From NCBI GenBank assembly GCA_009760855.2, contig WPIO01000003.1, positions 7,627,501 through 7,691,500 on the forward strand: a DNA stretch of 64,000 nt, in the 5' to 3' direction. Every line of letters begins with the position of its first letter. Positions within the stretch are counted from its first letter, which is position 1. The notes below the pieces were generated by a model, which had not been told where the DNA came from, did not search any database, and was given only the letters and a program-made list of their open reading frames with translations. The translations under genes and the position numbers were made by a program. Positions 34,251 through 48,400 of the stretch are shown one piece after another. Source of the DNA: Cristatella mucedo. Lineage: Eukaryota > Bryozoa > Phylactolaemata > Cristatellidae.

Positions 34251-37200
34251 TCACTTGATAAAGCGCCCTCAGAGAACTTAATCTCTCTCTAGGCGCTTTA
34301 CATTTGCTGTAAAGTGAAATGCAATTGAATGGTAAGTAAAATCATGCTTGAAAAAACAAACGTTGCTGAAGAACGCCTCGGCAGAGACTTGTGGATGAGC
34401 GCGGAAACTGCTAATCGCAGTGGCCGGCGCGCGGCATTCACACACATCGACGGCTGGCCAACGAGCGACGACCAAGGAGCAGTGCTCCGAACGTTTGACC
34501 CAGATGCCACCCGATACTACAGGGCTAAATGTAAGCGAACGAAGAGTGCAATGGATGAACAACAACTTCAAAAAATATTAGCTGATTTAACAGCTTCATT
34601 TTATGGCAGCAGACGAGCCTTATCGGCTATCACCACCACTTGCATTGGGTAATAAAGGATCGCCTTGTGCAGGATTCGAACCCACGACCTCGGTCGTGAG
34701 GAGCCTTACCTCCTGGGCTACCATGGCCCAAAAAGGCTGCACAGAAGCAACGGCGAGGCGCTCGTCATTTCCCGAGTGCCCATGTCACACAATCCGTGAA
34801 CGAGCATCTAAGGGATTTTGATGCAAGCGATATAAGGAGGGAAAAGAAAAAAATGGCAGGGAAGAGCAAGCGAATGCCAAGAGAGAAAAAGAGAGAACTG
34901 GAATGCAACCGAGGCAATCGGCAACCGAGCCTGATCGATCGGTTCAGCAAAGTGGTCAGCAACTATTCTTGCGGTATGCACAATGGCAACAGGCAAAGTG
35001 GATGTTGAACGGTCGGAGCAAGCCAGCTTCCCAGCCCTCACCGAGAGCACCCACACACGTCCAATATACGGCGCAAATGGGCCACCACCTAGACTCGAGG
35101 TGAGATTGTCAATTGAACTGTTAGCCTCACCTGGCACAGAGTAAGCAATTATTCGTAAGGCACTACACTACATTCTTACTTCTGCCTCCGAGACTATAGT
35201 GGAACGTACGGTGCCGGCAAAGCAAAGCACACTTGATGTGATGGACGATGATGTTTGAGCATATTTTGACAGCAACTGACGTTGGGTCAGACTCGTGCGT
35301 TTAGAATTCAGGTCACGAGGACCGATGCAGGACTAGGAATAGACTGGTCTGAAGCCTTTCGATCAGGCTTCAAAAAACTTCTTAAGAAGGCGTGATCACC
35401 TTTTGCTCTTTGCCCACTGACACCAGTGCCACATTGGGATCCTGCTTGGTCCCCAATCATACTAAACTACGGACCAAGTAGCTTTCAGTTATTCTACGAT
35501 TCCGGCACAGTCTAGGTCGGAAATGGCAGGTCAAGACGAACAGCAGTAAAATACTCTGCTGCTACGTCATACACTACTTGCTGCTTGAGCTGACCGACAG
35601 CCCTTCTTGTTATACATCTGTCCACCACGTTCGGCTATCCTCATGTTGCCACTAGGATGCACAAGTCAGCTTCGATTTCAAACCACATTTCGAAGCATGG
35701 TACACTGCTCTGGCGAAAAAAGCTTGACCTTCGATCCTGATCGATGGGGAAAAGTGTGCCGTCCTAGACATACTTCTTAGGAGCCCCCTTGATTCGGCTT
35801 CCCTGTGCACAGTTCAAGTTTGGCCACCCCTCAAGGTAATGCATTGCATCCCGGAGCAGGCTGTAAGGAAAGATAACCAAAAAGGAGAGCTGTTTCATGG
35901 CCTAAGCATTCCAAGTTATATCATTGTATATTTTCATGAGCTATGATGAGAGTTGCTACTCATTTGACGAATCCCGAAAACGATCTCAACAATAGAGCCT
36001 GCACAATGAGGCTAATAATAAGGTGAATGAGTAAAGAAAACCAGCAGTAGTAAAAACTAAGTTGAATTTATAAGGGAGGGAATAAATGAACAAGTGAGGT
36101 ACATTTTCTGTTGTGGTGCTTTGTTCCTTCGGATCGGCCCCGACTCAATAAAGGAGCCTAGCTAGATCCAGTGTAGATGGCTTTCTCGATAAGAGGCAAG
36201 AACACGTGCTCAAGCAAAGGTTGCAAAAATCTCAACTACTGGCTAGCAGGAGCCAATGGCAAATTGGAACCTGTGCCTGGTTTTTAAACGTCACCATGGT
36301 ATGAATGATTGTCACTTCTGATCTCAAGGGTTGCTGGCATCTCGACTAGTAAAAAAAGCAGCAGTCCTTTGCACACATTTTGACGGTGCCTCATTGACTG
36401 CTTGGTCTCTTGGCATGATTTTGCATGCGATTTCCTACTGGTATCCGGATGCAATGGAAAACCCAAGTATATATCAAATTAAATTTAATATCGCGGAGCT
36501 GGTTTGGCCCACTGGTTAAGGTGCTCGCCCCGATCAAGGTCTGGCCGAGGTCGTGGGCTCGAGCCCCGTGGCATATGTGAAGCGCCTTAATAGAGGTTGA
36601 GTTCTCTTAGGATGCTATACAAATTAACTATATTTATATTTATTACTGCTTTTCGGTTTCCGTTGAAAGAACACCGAACCACAAACTGACCGTAATAAAC
36701 AGTCCATATATTTTTTCAATGCCTACATGGAAAACAACCAACTTAGCAGTCGTGAATTTTGCAATCTATTGGTGCTAAGCTGCATGAAATGTGACGGCAA
36801 ATGGCAAGTCCAGATCTGCATCTACCATTAAACTAAAACTCGTGCATAAGGACAACACTCTAATGTACTGCCAATTGTTATCGCAATCAGCTTCTGCAGC
36901 AGGCACGCTTAGTATCTTTCAAACTTGCAATGTTCTGTATAACAACTACACGCATACATGCTCAGAAATAACGAAAAGCTTCGCACTTCGGGACGTGATT
37001 TTGCTTGCAGAGATAACTTATTCATAATTTCTTTTATTAATAATTATGAGCTTCTAAAGCATCCGAGAGTAACCCATATCATCAACGCTATGGAAGGCAA
37101 AGTTTCGAACTCCTATATCCTGATCAATTCGCATATGTGAATGTGCATTCGGCAGGCGACAAAGACTGCTATCTGTAGCAACGAGCAGCCCACTGCCTGT

Positions 37201-40200
37201 GGACTTAGCTGAGTCATAGTAGTTCTGTCACGGAAGACAACGCTGTGCAATCTTGCTGCGTGACAGAAGTGAGCCATCTGGTCGCTTGATGAAGGCAAGG
37301 ACAGACTTTCTCACTAAAGTAATGATAACACATTTGATGCAGGAAAAGGCTAGTCCTTCGGTGAAGCTTGCGATGCTGTTCATGTGGTTCAAGGCTTGAA
37401 ATCTAAACGCCGGATGCTTTCGCCAACTTTTAGAATTGGATTTCGAGCTATCTCACAAATAGCGCACAGAAAAAGTGCATGGCCCTCTACTTAGTGGGCA
37501 GTGTCTTTGGTGATGGTAAAGCCGACAAAGACCAAGCCTGGCCTCATAAAGCTAAGTTTTACATGGCTGTTTGGCAATCCTTATTCGTACACATGTAACC
37601 CATTAAAAGGACAGCAACTGACTCACTTGGCTTTTTCAAAGCCAACAGCCAGCAATACTTGGCATATAGAGTACAACACGTTCGTTTACATTTTAGCAGC
37701 TGGTTTGAGCTACGCTGGATTTACCAAAAATAGTAAGCTACAGCTACCCCATGGAAAAGTCGACCTGGTATAAAAAAAAACTACGGCAGCCAACAGGAAT
37801 ATACATAGGTAGGCCATATACTCAATTTCCAGGTGAGGTCTTGGAATGCACCCTGATTTTCTGTATGCTTTTACAAAAAAGCAGGGACAGCCTAAAAAAA
37901 CCGCAAAAGGCGTCTTCTCATATGCTGTCACTTACTACAGGGCTAAGAGAACCCAGCCAATTGTCTGGAAATATAGGTTCCTGCAGAGACAAATAATTAG
38001 GAACTTGCTCCATTCATACCATATAGGACGACACTCACTTTCCTTGGTCAAGAGGCTACCAGAGCCATTCAGAGTGGCCACATGTTTGCATTTTGCTTCA
38101 AGTGGTACCAAGCCGGCAGAGAGCAAGGCTTCTGAAATTCTCGAAACAATTTGCTCAGCAGCACAGCCGAGCAGAGATAATATCTTTAATATCTTGATAT
38201 TATATTATTATCATTATTATTACATAAGTATTGAAAGAGGGATATGCCGGTCAAGAATAGCCAAAGATATTCTGGCAGCCAGCATTCTGCATTAAAAAGT
38301 AAATCATCACAGCTTAAAACTGTCGAGAAATATTGTATGCTTAATTACATCCCTGATTGGATATCACGAACTAATTTCACATGTTTCCATAAAGCAGCAA
38401 AGTAAAAGCTGCCCGGCTGGCACAAGTCCACTTGCATTTTAATGTTGGGTATGCTTAGCTTTGCCTCTATCTTGCTATCGTGCCGAGTGGGGTGCTCTAT
38501 ATTTTCTGTGACGGTAGCAAAGCTGAACTTCCCACCTAGGAGCTGAGGCTATATATAGCCAGCAGATGTGTTCACAACAAGCCGCCGAGGTTCAACAGCA
38601 TTGATACACATATAGTAGGATTCCCACCGGCACGAGCTAGCGATCACAAGCCTGCTTGCTGGCCCTTGAGGCAAAGACAGGCTGCTCATAAAAAATGTGC
38701 ACTATCCCGTCGTCATCGAAGCTAAAATGCATATCTTGCAAGATCTAACCGAGCACAGGTGGTGGCAATGTGTGGCAAAAGCTTACTTTTTGTAGGATTA
38801 AGGTAATTACAAGGTAGAATCAAGCCGAGAAGAGTATCATGGGCTTGTAGTAACAGCAAGGAACGAGAGCCAAGTACTATTGGCCGACTAGGACTTTACT
38901 ACGAAGGGGTGACACAGGTGTTTTTCGAATATCCACAGTGGCTGGGCAGGCCTCACGAAACACGGCCTTTGCAGTGATCAGGTCATTACATTGCTCTACC
39001 TTGATGGAGGAGGAGGAGGAGGACTAAGCTCTAGATGATACAACATATAGCTCCAAAAGTTGCCAGACCATGCATCTGCTCTGCCGCATCACCAGTGCCA
39101 TCGTACGCACTTGTGCAATCTGCAAGCGCAGGCTCGAGCAGGCATCTCGGAAGCGACTTCCGCACCCGAGTCATTCTATTTTTGCCACTTTCGGGCACCA
39201 CGGCCATAGCTAAAATAAGGCAAACTGGTTCGCAGGCTACGGAAATGGCTACGAAAGGACCGATCCCGATTCGCTTAGCTCATCCGGTCAGTTCGTGCAC
39301 AGGGCATCAGAACATGCTCAGGGGTCTCCCTTTCACTCTTGCCATCTAGCGGCTGCTGCTTGCTCATGCGAATGTAAGGCAACTCACCGGAATTCCGTTG
39401 CTGCTGCTGCCTGCTAACGACAGCAGCAGCAGCCTCTGGCAGCGCTGCATTGCCGCCGGTAGAAGTAAGCATTCGGCAGGGCTGGGCTGCACCGTGGTCT
39501 GGCATTGCAGCATCAGCAGGAGCTCCGGTAAGCAAGGCCTTGCCAATAAGGCGGGCATAGTCTCTTGCGTACCAGAACTTTAATTCGGAGCCAGGGTGTA
39601 TGACCTAAAAGAGCCATAGAAGTAAGCTACCAGGCAGGCGCTAAGACTAATGAGCGGGCAGGGCAATGTAAGCGCTGCTGTCTCCTTCAGCAGTGCAATT
39701 AACCGGCCGATCGACCAATGAAGCAAAGCGAGACAGCGAGCGAATGAATGAGAGCAAGAGCCGCCTTCAAGGTACTCCATTTAGAATGTAGCACAAATTA
39801 CACACTACATCTCTCTCCTTCTGCGGCTGCTACTGCTTCGGATGTCAACGGATTTAGTAAAAAAAAAAAGGCTGCACGCACCCCAAGCACGGCAAATGTA
39901 CTTTCACTGTCTGGCTATGCTACAGAAGCGAATGCAAGCTAAGCCCAGGCACTGGAAGAGGAGCGTTGGCTACAACCGCCACGCTTGAAGTAAACTGCTT
40001 CGGGTATGGGCAGAAGCAAGACGATGAGCCGGCTTGCCAACTGCCACTCCGGTTGATCACGTGCAGGCCGGACGGTCAATGCCACGGCAATCGCCAACTG
40101 GGAAATAATAATAAGGTCAAGGGGGCATAACGACTTCTGTTTCACACTTGCCAATCTCCAGCATGGAGCTGAACGAGCAGTGCCACCTGAAACAAATAGT

Positions 40201-42440
40201 CATGTCATAACTAAGGCAACCGAGGCAGCACCCATAGCCGGCCTCATATAGCAGCATCGAACAAATTGAGCCACCAGGTGGCTGGCGCTTGCTGTGCTTT
40301 CCCCACGACCCTTCTACTCCTCGTCCTCCTCGCAACGACACGCCTCTCGATGGTCTTGCAAGTTTATCAAGGGCCGACGGCATCATCGAAGGCAATCGGT
40401 CAAACGATGGCCCCATGCCAACAGATGAATGGCCCACGATGCACATGAACTGTGACCAAAAAGTCGTAGCACAATTCGGTGAAGGAGGGAGGTTGTGTGA
40501 CATGTTCAGGCCACTGCATGCACACAAGCTGCTGCAGCTTTGCATTAACTAGTGTAATGTAATGTATCTCTGTCTGTAATTCCACAAAGCCCCAAGGACC
40601 AAGTGGATCTTGGGCTGGAGAGTTTTCTATAGAGCACTCAAAACTTAAGCGGCTTTCGGTGCCACTAGGGTCTTGAGTGCACTAAATGCAGCTTGCTAGC
40701 AACGAGCTGTCGAATCTTTCACCAGGAGCTTACTGAAAGTACACGGAAGGAAAATGGGTGTTCCACATGCAAAGTGTCCACAGCCCAGAGCATACAGGCT
40801 GATATGCTTGGGTTTTGGCAATTTCAAGCAGAACGGTTTACAAAGTGTGGCAGTTCAGACTGAAGATAGTCTTCCAGCTACTTGCCAGGTTGGGTTACTG
40901 GCAATGCGCATAAGAGAAGATGGCTAGCCAATACATAGCCACCTCTAACTTACTATTCCATGGCAAAATGCTGCTGCAAACTGGGATACTATGGCAAGAA
41001 ATTTCTGAACAGGCACTTCTCGGGAACGCTAAGCTGCCATTGAGAAATTTACCTTCGGCATGGCCTGGGAGCCAAAAATCACTGCTGGTATCCTGGGTGG
41101 AATGAATGGCAGTAGCAGCAACTCACGGGCTGGCTAGAAGCTCAATTGAAAAAGGCAGACTGCACCGGACGAACGCGACTTAAGACGGTCTACCGATATA
41201 GAAGCAGCAGCGGCGGCAAAAGTACAGGCAGCAGTAGCCAGGAGAAGACAAAAATGCTAGGACCACCAGCTAAGCAGACTCGAGGCAGATAAAGGAAATT
41301 TTATGAGGATTGTGGCAGCTGTCCTGAAAGAGTTTGCAGAGTATTTCCGTGAGCCCGTGACAGGCTTTGCGGGTGGGTGGGTGGGCGGGTGGGGCGCAAA
41401 GCAGATGGCTTGCTATCATACAGCTAGTGCTGCCAGGACAATCTTGACCACACGATTGTGGAATGTTGTTGCTGAACGCTTAAGAACAAAAACTGGCAAC
41501 TACCAGTACCCAAACAGTGAGCAGCAGCGTTGCAGTACCCGAGAGACAGCATGCAGTAGATGCCGTTATCGGTCACGTGAGTTTGCATGTGACTTCATGA
41601 CTCATGGTCCAACTCTCCCAGCCAACTTGCTGAGACAGCTGCCAATCTTTTTCCCCAGTCGAGTGCCATGGAAGAGAGACCAGCGGTAAGAAGTTTTTCG
41701 GGCTATCTCTGTGTATTCTTACTTATGGCTGGGTGCTAGCTTAGGTGTAGCCAACGGCTACCCAGCCATAAGTAAGAATACACAAGTAAGAATAAGAATA
41801 CATAAGCACGAATACACAAGTAAGAACGGCTACGATGCTCATGATCTGGGATCTATGTAACAACATTGGCCAGGGGTAGATGCTAACACATTAATGCTAA
41901 AAGGGTCAGAGACATGCTGAATCGATCCGGTAGCATTGCCGGCGCTTCCGGTGGGCTCCTTAATTGACCAAAGAGCAATTGCAGGCATGCAGTGCATGAG
42001 TGAGAAAGCTGCTACAAAACTGACCGTAGCGTACACCTTGAGAAAGTGCACTCAGGCAGAAGACTGCCAGCAAATGCATGCTGATTCGCTGGTCCTCACC
42101 TGACTAGCGGTCATGTAAATGCCACCATTATGCTGGTAGGCAACCAGGTTCTGCTCATTAGCATTAGCTGCGGGCCTCACAAACATCATCCAGTTGCAAG
42201 TCCCTTCATTCTGATTGTTCAAAAACTTGTAGGTTCCATCAGCACAATTAAATATCTGAAGAGTCAATCGAAGAAACCACTGATTGCTTCATGGTGAGAG
42301 ATACATTGTGAGGCAAGCAAGGGAGCACACCTAAACAACTCGAGCCCCCACAACGCTTGAGTACAGCATCAGCAAATAATGGGGCATATAATTATATAAT
42401 GTCTTGAGAATAGATAAAAGCAAAGTGCAGGCTATCCAGA

Positions 42441-42471
<31 letters not shown>

Positions 42472-45400
42472 GGCGGGTCGGTAGATAATGCGTTTCAGTA
42501 AACAGCAGCACTCTGAGGATGCAGCTTTAGACAAGTAGGCTAAACAACTTCTCAAGGTGTTCCACCGTTTGCCAGTAGAACATAAGACAGAATACTAAAC
42601 CGGAATACTTGCGTTCGTAAGATAAGCAAGACAAGAGCCCTCTATGCATTCTCGATATCCCTAAGGGAAAGATATAGTCAGGTAAGGGCTTGCAGGCTAT
42701 TTGACCTACTAAGCTTCCCTTGACAGTCATTACAAAACTAACTTACTAGTTATGGGCAAACCCAGTGTGATTCACAAATTGGAAAGGCTGACCCTCAAAA
42801 TTGGCTCTGCCTGCATATCTCCTGTCAAATCAGCTCGAAATCTAGGTGTCATATTCCAAAGCGACCTCTCGTTAGACGACCACATCAGCTCCACGGTCAA
42901 ATCTGCATATTTTCAGCTTCATAATATTGCTAAAATTCGGGCTTGTTTAGATAAGGATACCACATCTAAGTTGATCCATGCATTCGTGACATCTCGTCTC
43001 GACTTCTGCAACTCACTGCTTACTGGCCTACCAGCATGTGCGATCAGGCGATTGCAGCTGGTGCAAAACTCCGCAGCTAGGCTTGTCTGTCGTGAGAGTC
43101 GCAGTTGCCACATTACTCCACTTCTCGCCGACCTGCACTGGCTACCAGTCAAGCAACGGATTGACTTTAAGGTTTTGTCGCTCACTTTTAGGTCCCTTCA
43201 TTCTATGGCTCCAGCCTATCTCTCCGACATACTCCCCCATCAGGCCAAGCATCGTACCACCCGCTTTTCGGAATCCAACAGTCTAGAAATACCTCGTACA
43301 AACCTCAAATCCTTTGGAGACCGTGTATTTAGTTCGTATGCTCCCAAAGCCTGGAACTCCCTCCCGACCTGCGCCAGAACATCCACTGACCTGACCACAT
43401 TTAAAAGGAACTTAAAAACACACCTATTTAGGACAGCATTTAGTGGGTCCCTGTGATTCGTCCTTGATGTGCTTATGCGTGCTGACACTGTGCATGCTGC
43501 CACTAACCACATTTGCATGCTGACCCTGTGCATGTCACCCCTAACCATGTTATTCGTTGTGTTTGTTTTTCAAGCATGATTTTACTTACCATTTAATTGC
43601 ATTTCCCTTTGCAGCAAATGTAAAGCGCCTAGAAATAGATTAAGTTCTCTGAGGGTATCAAGTACATTATTATTATTATTATTATTAGGTTTCAAGGCTT
43701 CCACTTTGCAGGATTCGTTGCCTCTTCAAGACCTATTCCTTGCTGGATACATTGTAAAGTGTGGCTGAAGCTGCCTTTTAAAAGTACAGAGAAAATTGGC
43801 TTTGATCGGCGATCAGCGCCTAACACTTTGTGCCTTTGTCCACCCCGTGACAATTCAGTGGCTACTCTACCTTATGCTTAGGTCATGTTTTCATGTGCAA
43901 CGTGGCTATGGGCATGCTTTTCTTGTGCAGTTCGATGCAAAAACCAATCAAAGTCAGCTGATTAAACAACTTCATTTACCTTGTTGCAGAAGAACCTAAA
44001 TAACAACAACAAAAATAATAAGGCATTTGCATAGCACGCAAGAGAGCTAAATCTCTCGATGGCACTGGAATGGAAGCATGCCAATAGATTTGCTATAATA
44101 TGCACGGTGTCAGCCCCCAAAAGAAAGCAAAGGACAATTCACACGGACCCCGAAAATATCGTGAAAAACAGGTGGGAGTTTTGGCTTCTTTTTTGAAAGT
44201 CGCCAAATCAGGGGATGTCGTGAAGTCAGTCGGGAGTGAAAGCCAGGCTTTAGGCTATAGGAAGGCAGGCCGATGCATGCTGCCGGCTTGCTGCGACACT
44301 GCAGCCGAGATGCACAGTGGGGCAGTATATTTGCTTGTGCACAGCATCGAGTCCGAGTTAGCAGTCGAGGCTCACTGCGCAAGCTTTTTTAAAGGAAAAA
44401 CGCAGCTTCAGCAGCTCGGCTCTGCCAATTTAAACAGCACCTTGGCACGGCCGAGAGGGTGGGGCAGCGTGAACCAACAACCGACAGCGCTGAGGTCTCT
44501 CAGCTCTCGCCAGCCCGCTCGGCTGAGTCGGCTGCTCTGTCTGAACACGAGCTGCCAGTCAGCATTTCCCTATTCTGAGATATTTTATCTTAGCAAGTTC
44601 TTGGTAACCAGTGCTCGCTCACCTTCTTCACACAGCTTCATTTAGAGCAGATGTATAATTTCGCCCAAAGCACTTCCTAATGAGACAATAACGAGCAGCC
44701 GTGCATCTCTTAAGAAAAAAAGTCAAAATTCTAGTGCCGAGTTTATCTGCCGTTCGCAAAGTATTAGAGAAACAGCTCTGCAAACTTTTCAATAACTGTT
44801 TTGGCAGGCAAAGCACGCACACAGCCGTGCTTAGCCTGATGCTTCATGTCGGGGGGGGGGGGAGAAGGGGGATGCCTAAAAGCAGCGTGCCGGAGGCTGT
44901 GACAGCGATCGTTCCCTCCTCGTAAATAATGATGGCCTTGCATGGCTTGCATGTCCGCAAGCATTTTCAGGCCATTGACTGCTGCTTCGGCAGCTGATGT
45001 TTTGTGGTGCCACTGTGGCCACTGTGAGCCTACATTGACATCTACTAGCTGAGCCTACATCGACATCTACTACCCCTAGCAACGGGCAGAGTGGTCTGTC
45101 ATACGCTACTGACGAATGCAGTTGAGCTATTAGATGGCATAGCGGCACTCGCCTTCACAATAAAGTTACTGCATGCCGATTTTTTGCAGGCTATCAAAGT
45201 TAGTTAGGTACGTACTTCTTAAAGGGTGCTTATAGAGTCTGCTGGACTTGTACTGTGCACCAAAATGGCCACAGAAAACTGACGATGCACAAAATGCAAA
45301 GGACTAAGAGAACTATAAAGTCACAGAAGACAATTAAAACTGCAATAGCAATTGCCAATCTAGTATACATGAGTGTGAGGAGTCCTGTAGGCAGAATGCC

Positions 45401-48400
45401 TGTTCAGACAGAAATGTGTTGTCGCTTGACTAGTCCAGGCAGCATATGAATAATCTGGTACCTGATCGATGCAACAATTAATGTATCACTAAGGAATTAA
45501 TAAAAATAATAATAACACACTTGATAAAGTGCCCTCAGAGAACTCAATTTCATTCTAGGCACTTTACATTTGCTGCAAAGGAAACACGGTCGGATGGTTA
45601 GTGGTATCAAGCTCGATAAACAACAAGAATAAACATGGTTAGGGGTGACATGCACAGGGTCAGCATGCAAGTGTGGTTAGTGGCAGCATGCACAGTGTCA
45701 GCACGCACAAGCACATAAAGGTCGAATCACAGGGACCCACTAAATGCTGTCATAAATAGGTGTTTTTAATTTCTTTTTATATGAGGTCAAGTCAGGGGAT
45801 GTCTTTTTAAATGTGGTCAGGTCGGGAATGAGTTCCAGGCTTTGGGAGCATACGAGCGAAAGGCACGGTCTCCAAAGGATTTGAGATTTGGACGAGGTAT
45901 GGGTAAACAGCTATATTCCGAAAAGCAGGTGGTATGATGCTTAGCCTGATGGGGAGTTGATCTGATAGCTAGGCTGGAGCCAAAGAATGAAGGGACCTGA
46001 AAGTGAGTGATAGAACCTTGAAGTCGATGCATTAATTGACTGTGAGCCAGTGCAGGTCAGGTGATGTGATGTGGCAACTGCGATGCTTACGACAGACAAG
46101 CCTAGTAGCAGAGTTTTGGACCGCCTGTAAGTGCCTGATTGCAGAGACCGGTAGACCGGCAAGCAGTGAGTTATAGAAGCCAGACGGGATGTCATAAATG
46201 CATGGACCAACTTAGAGGTGGTATCCCTGTCAAAACAAGCCCGAATTTTAGCAATATTGTGTAGCTGAAAGTAGGCTGACTTGATTGTGGAGCTGATGTG
46301 GTCGTCTTTGAACGGAAGGTCACTTTGGAACATGGCACACAGATTTCGTGCAGATTCAACAGGAGATGCTGGCAGAACCGATTTTGAGCGTTAGCCTTTC
46401 CATTTCCGAATCACACTTGGTTTTCCCATAACTAGTAAGTTGGTTTTTTCATCATTCAATTTAAGAAAATTTGGTGCCATCCATGTGGGGAATTGTCAGC
46501 TGCTCGAGAAAGGCAAAAGTAGTGATAAACAATGCCGCCTGCAAAGCATACCATCATTGCTGCCGTTATTACTGCTGCCAACGGCCCTACTAAGTTCTTG
46601 CTCGCTTGAATGTATTTACACAAACACACTCGTGTAAATACAAGTAGCTACATATGCATAATTCTTTACTTACTTGGAGGCAGGAGGCACTTACAAGTAA
46701 TAATAATTTCGTATAGAACCCTCACAGAAGCTGCATCTCTTTCTAGGCAATTTGCATATGTTGTAGAAGAAGCACAGAATATACTTTCGTGTAAATACAA
46801 TATCTAATCTGCAATATCTAGTCCGAACGTGATCGCAGCTGGTCCACTTGCTTCAGCAATGAAAAGTAAGTTCCTTGTGCTATTATATCACCAGCAGGTA
46901 CACAAAGGCCAGGGGGCTGAGTTAATGCTACAGCACTGCTCATGGCCCTGCCGACGAATTCAGAAATGGGACAAGACTCAAGAAAGACATCGGCGGGCAC
47001 GTGGGCGATGCATAGCGGTTGCTTAGAACAGGTTGGTTCAGCTGCATTCTATAGAATCCTCCGAGCGCAAGCACCGCTCAGCAAATGAGTTGGCACGTGA
47101 TTAGCCTGGGTAGCCGCTATTATAGCCCTATTCAACAAGTGATAACTAACGAAAATGCAAAACGAAAATGTCGAGCGCTTCTTGTAGAAAAATGCTCTAA
47201 TTATGAGGTCGTCTTTTCGCCATCACTTTCAGATGGGCTTTGGAGCTCTTGCTTTTGTCGGGGTATGGCACGGCCGATACGTCTCTCCACACTCGAGTCG
47301 AGCGGTGACCCGGCTGCCAGCACGGCTAGCATCTGTTCATTGGCCTCAAGGATAGGTCACGCAAGTTGCAAGCATCAGACTAACGACAAAACACAAATAG
47401 CTGACCCATCGCATTGGCACGTGCTCGGTATACCCCTCGACTCGGTATGCCTTCGTGAGCGCTGGCGTCCACATGGCAGTGCTTCTGCATCGATGGGCAT
47501 AGCACAGTTGGGAGGGCGGAGTTGTCTCACCAGGCTGCACAGCCACGGCTTGAGAGGCATTTCATTGCCTCCGAGCCTTAGCCAAGGGAAGGGGGCAAGC
47601 TTGCTTGCACGTCACGACTCCGTGACACCTCCGGCCGTGGGTAGTCCTATGGCAGGCAATATTTTATTGCTGGCTTCTACAGCTCTATAAAAGTGGCTGT
47701 CAAATCAACCGACCTGTACTGTTTTGTGTTTTTTTTTTAATGCAGGCTGCAATGTCTGAGGGCCTCGCCGGGGAGCGAAAAAATCAAAGGCAGGAAGTAG
47801 ACGGAGAGAGAGTGTCATTCTGCTTGCTTTGATCTGCCGAATCAGGTGGGCATAGTGATTCTTACCTTTGCTTTCGAAGGTCGTGGGTTCAACTCCTGAG
47901 GACCAGAAGACCTATTCTTTCCTTCCAGTGCTATGATATGATATGAGTCTAGCATTTATAGAGTGACATAAATCACCCAAAGGTTCAGCCACCACTTTTT
48001 ATTTACTCGATTTTATTTTATTTATTTGCTGCCATGAGCTGCCGTGAGACACTTAGTGGTGACATCTTCCCCTCTACGGCCAATGCTTGAGCAGCAGCAG
48101 CGGTGGTGGCAGCAGCAGCAACAGCAAGGTCGTGCTGGTTAAGCGTGCAATACAAATCGCTGCCGTTGCCAACTGTCGATGCTCACAGCACAGAAATAAG
48201 AAACAACTAAAAAGGCCGTGATGGCCACGCACCTTGAAGTGGTAATGCTCGCAATCGGCAGCCCCTGCGGCCGCATCATCCACCAGCTCGCCCTCAGCTG
48301 GGCCGAAGTTGCTCAGCTTCTGTATCACTTTCTTGGCGAACACTCCGAAGTCGACCGGCACACTCTGCCCAGTCGCCTGCAGCTTCAGCGAGCAGGGCAG

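Larger units (their letters stand above)
34154..39387 (-). other. PR-PLAG intron 4: repeats only
   Basis: It holds an L2 3' end (34215-34345), SINE-B (34581-34740) and SINE-A (36495-36635). Exons 4 and 5 join directly in phase, so no extra exon is required. A micro-exon cannot be excluded. Confidence 0.55.
39605..42099 (-). other. PR-PLAG intron 3
   Basis: Apart from the LINE tip at 40555 and the perfect hairpin at 41710-41784, I see no conserved element. Confidence 0.5.
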
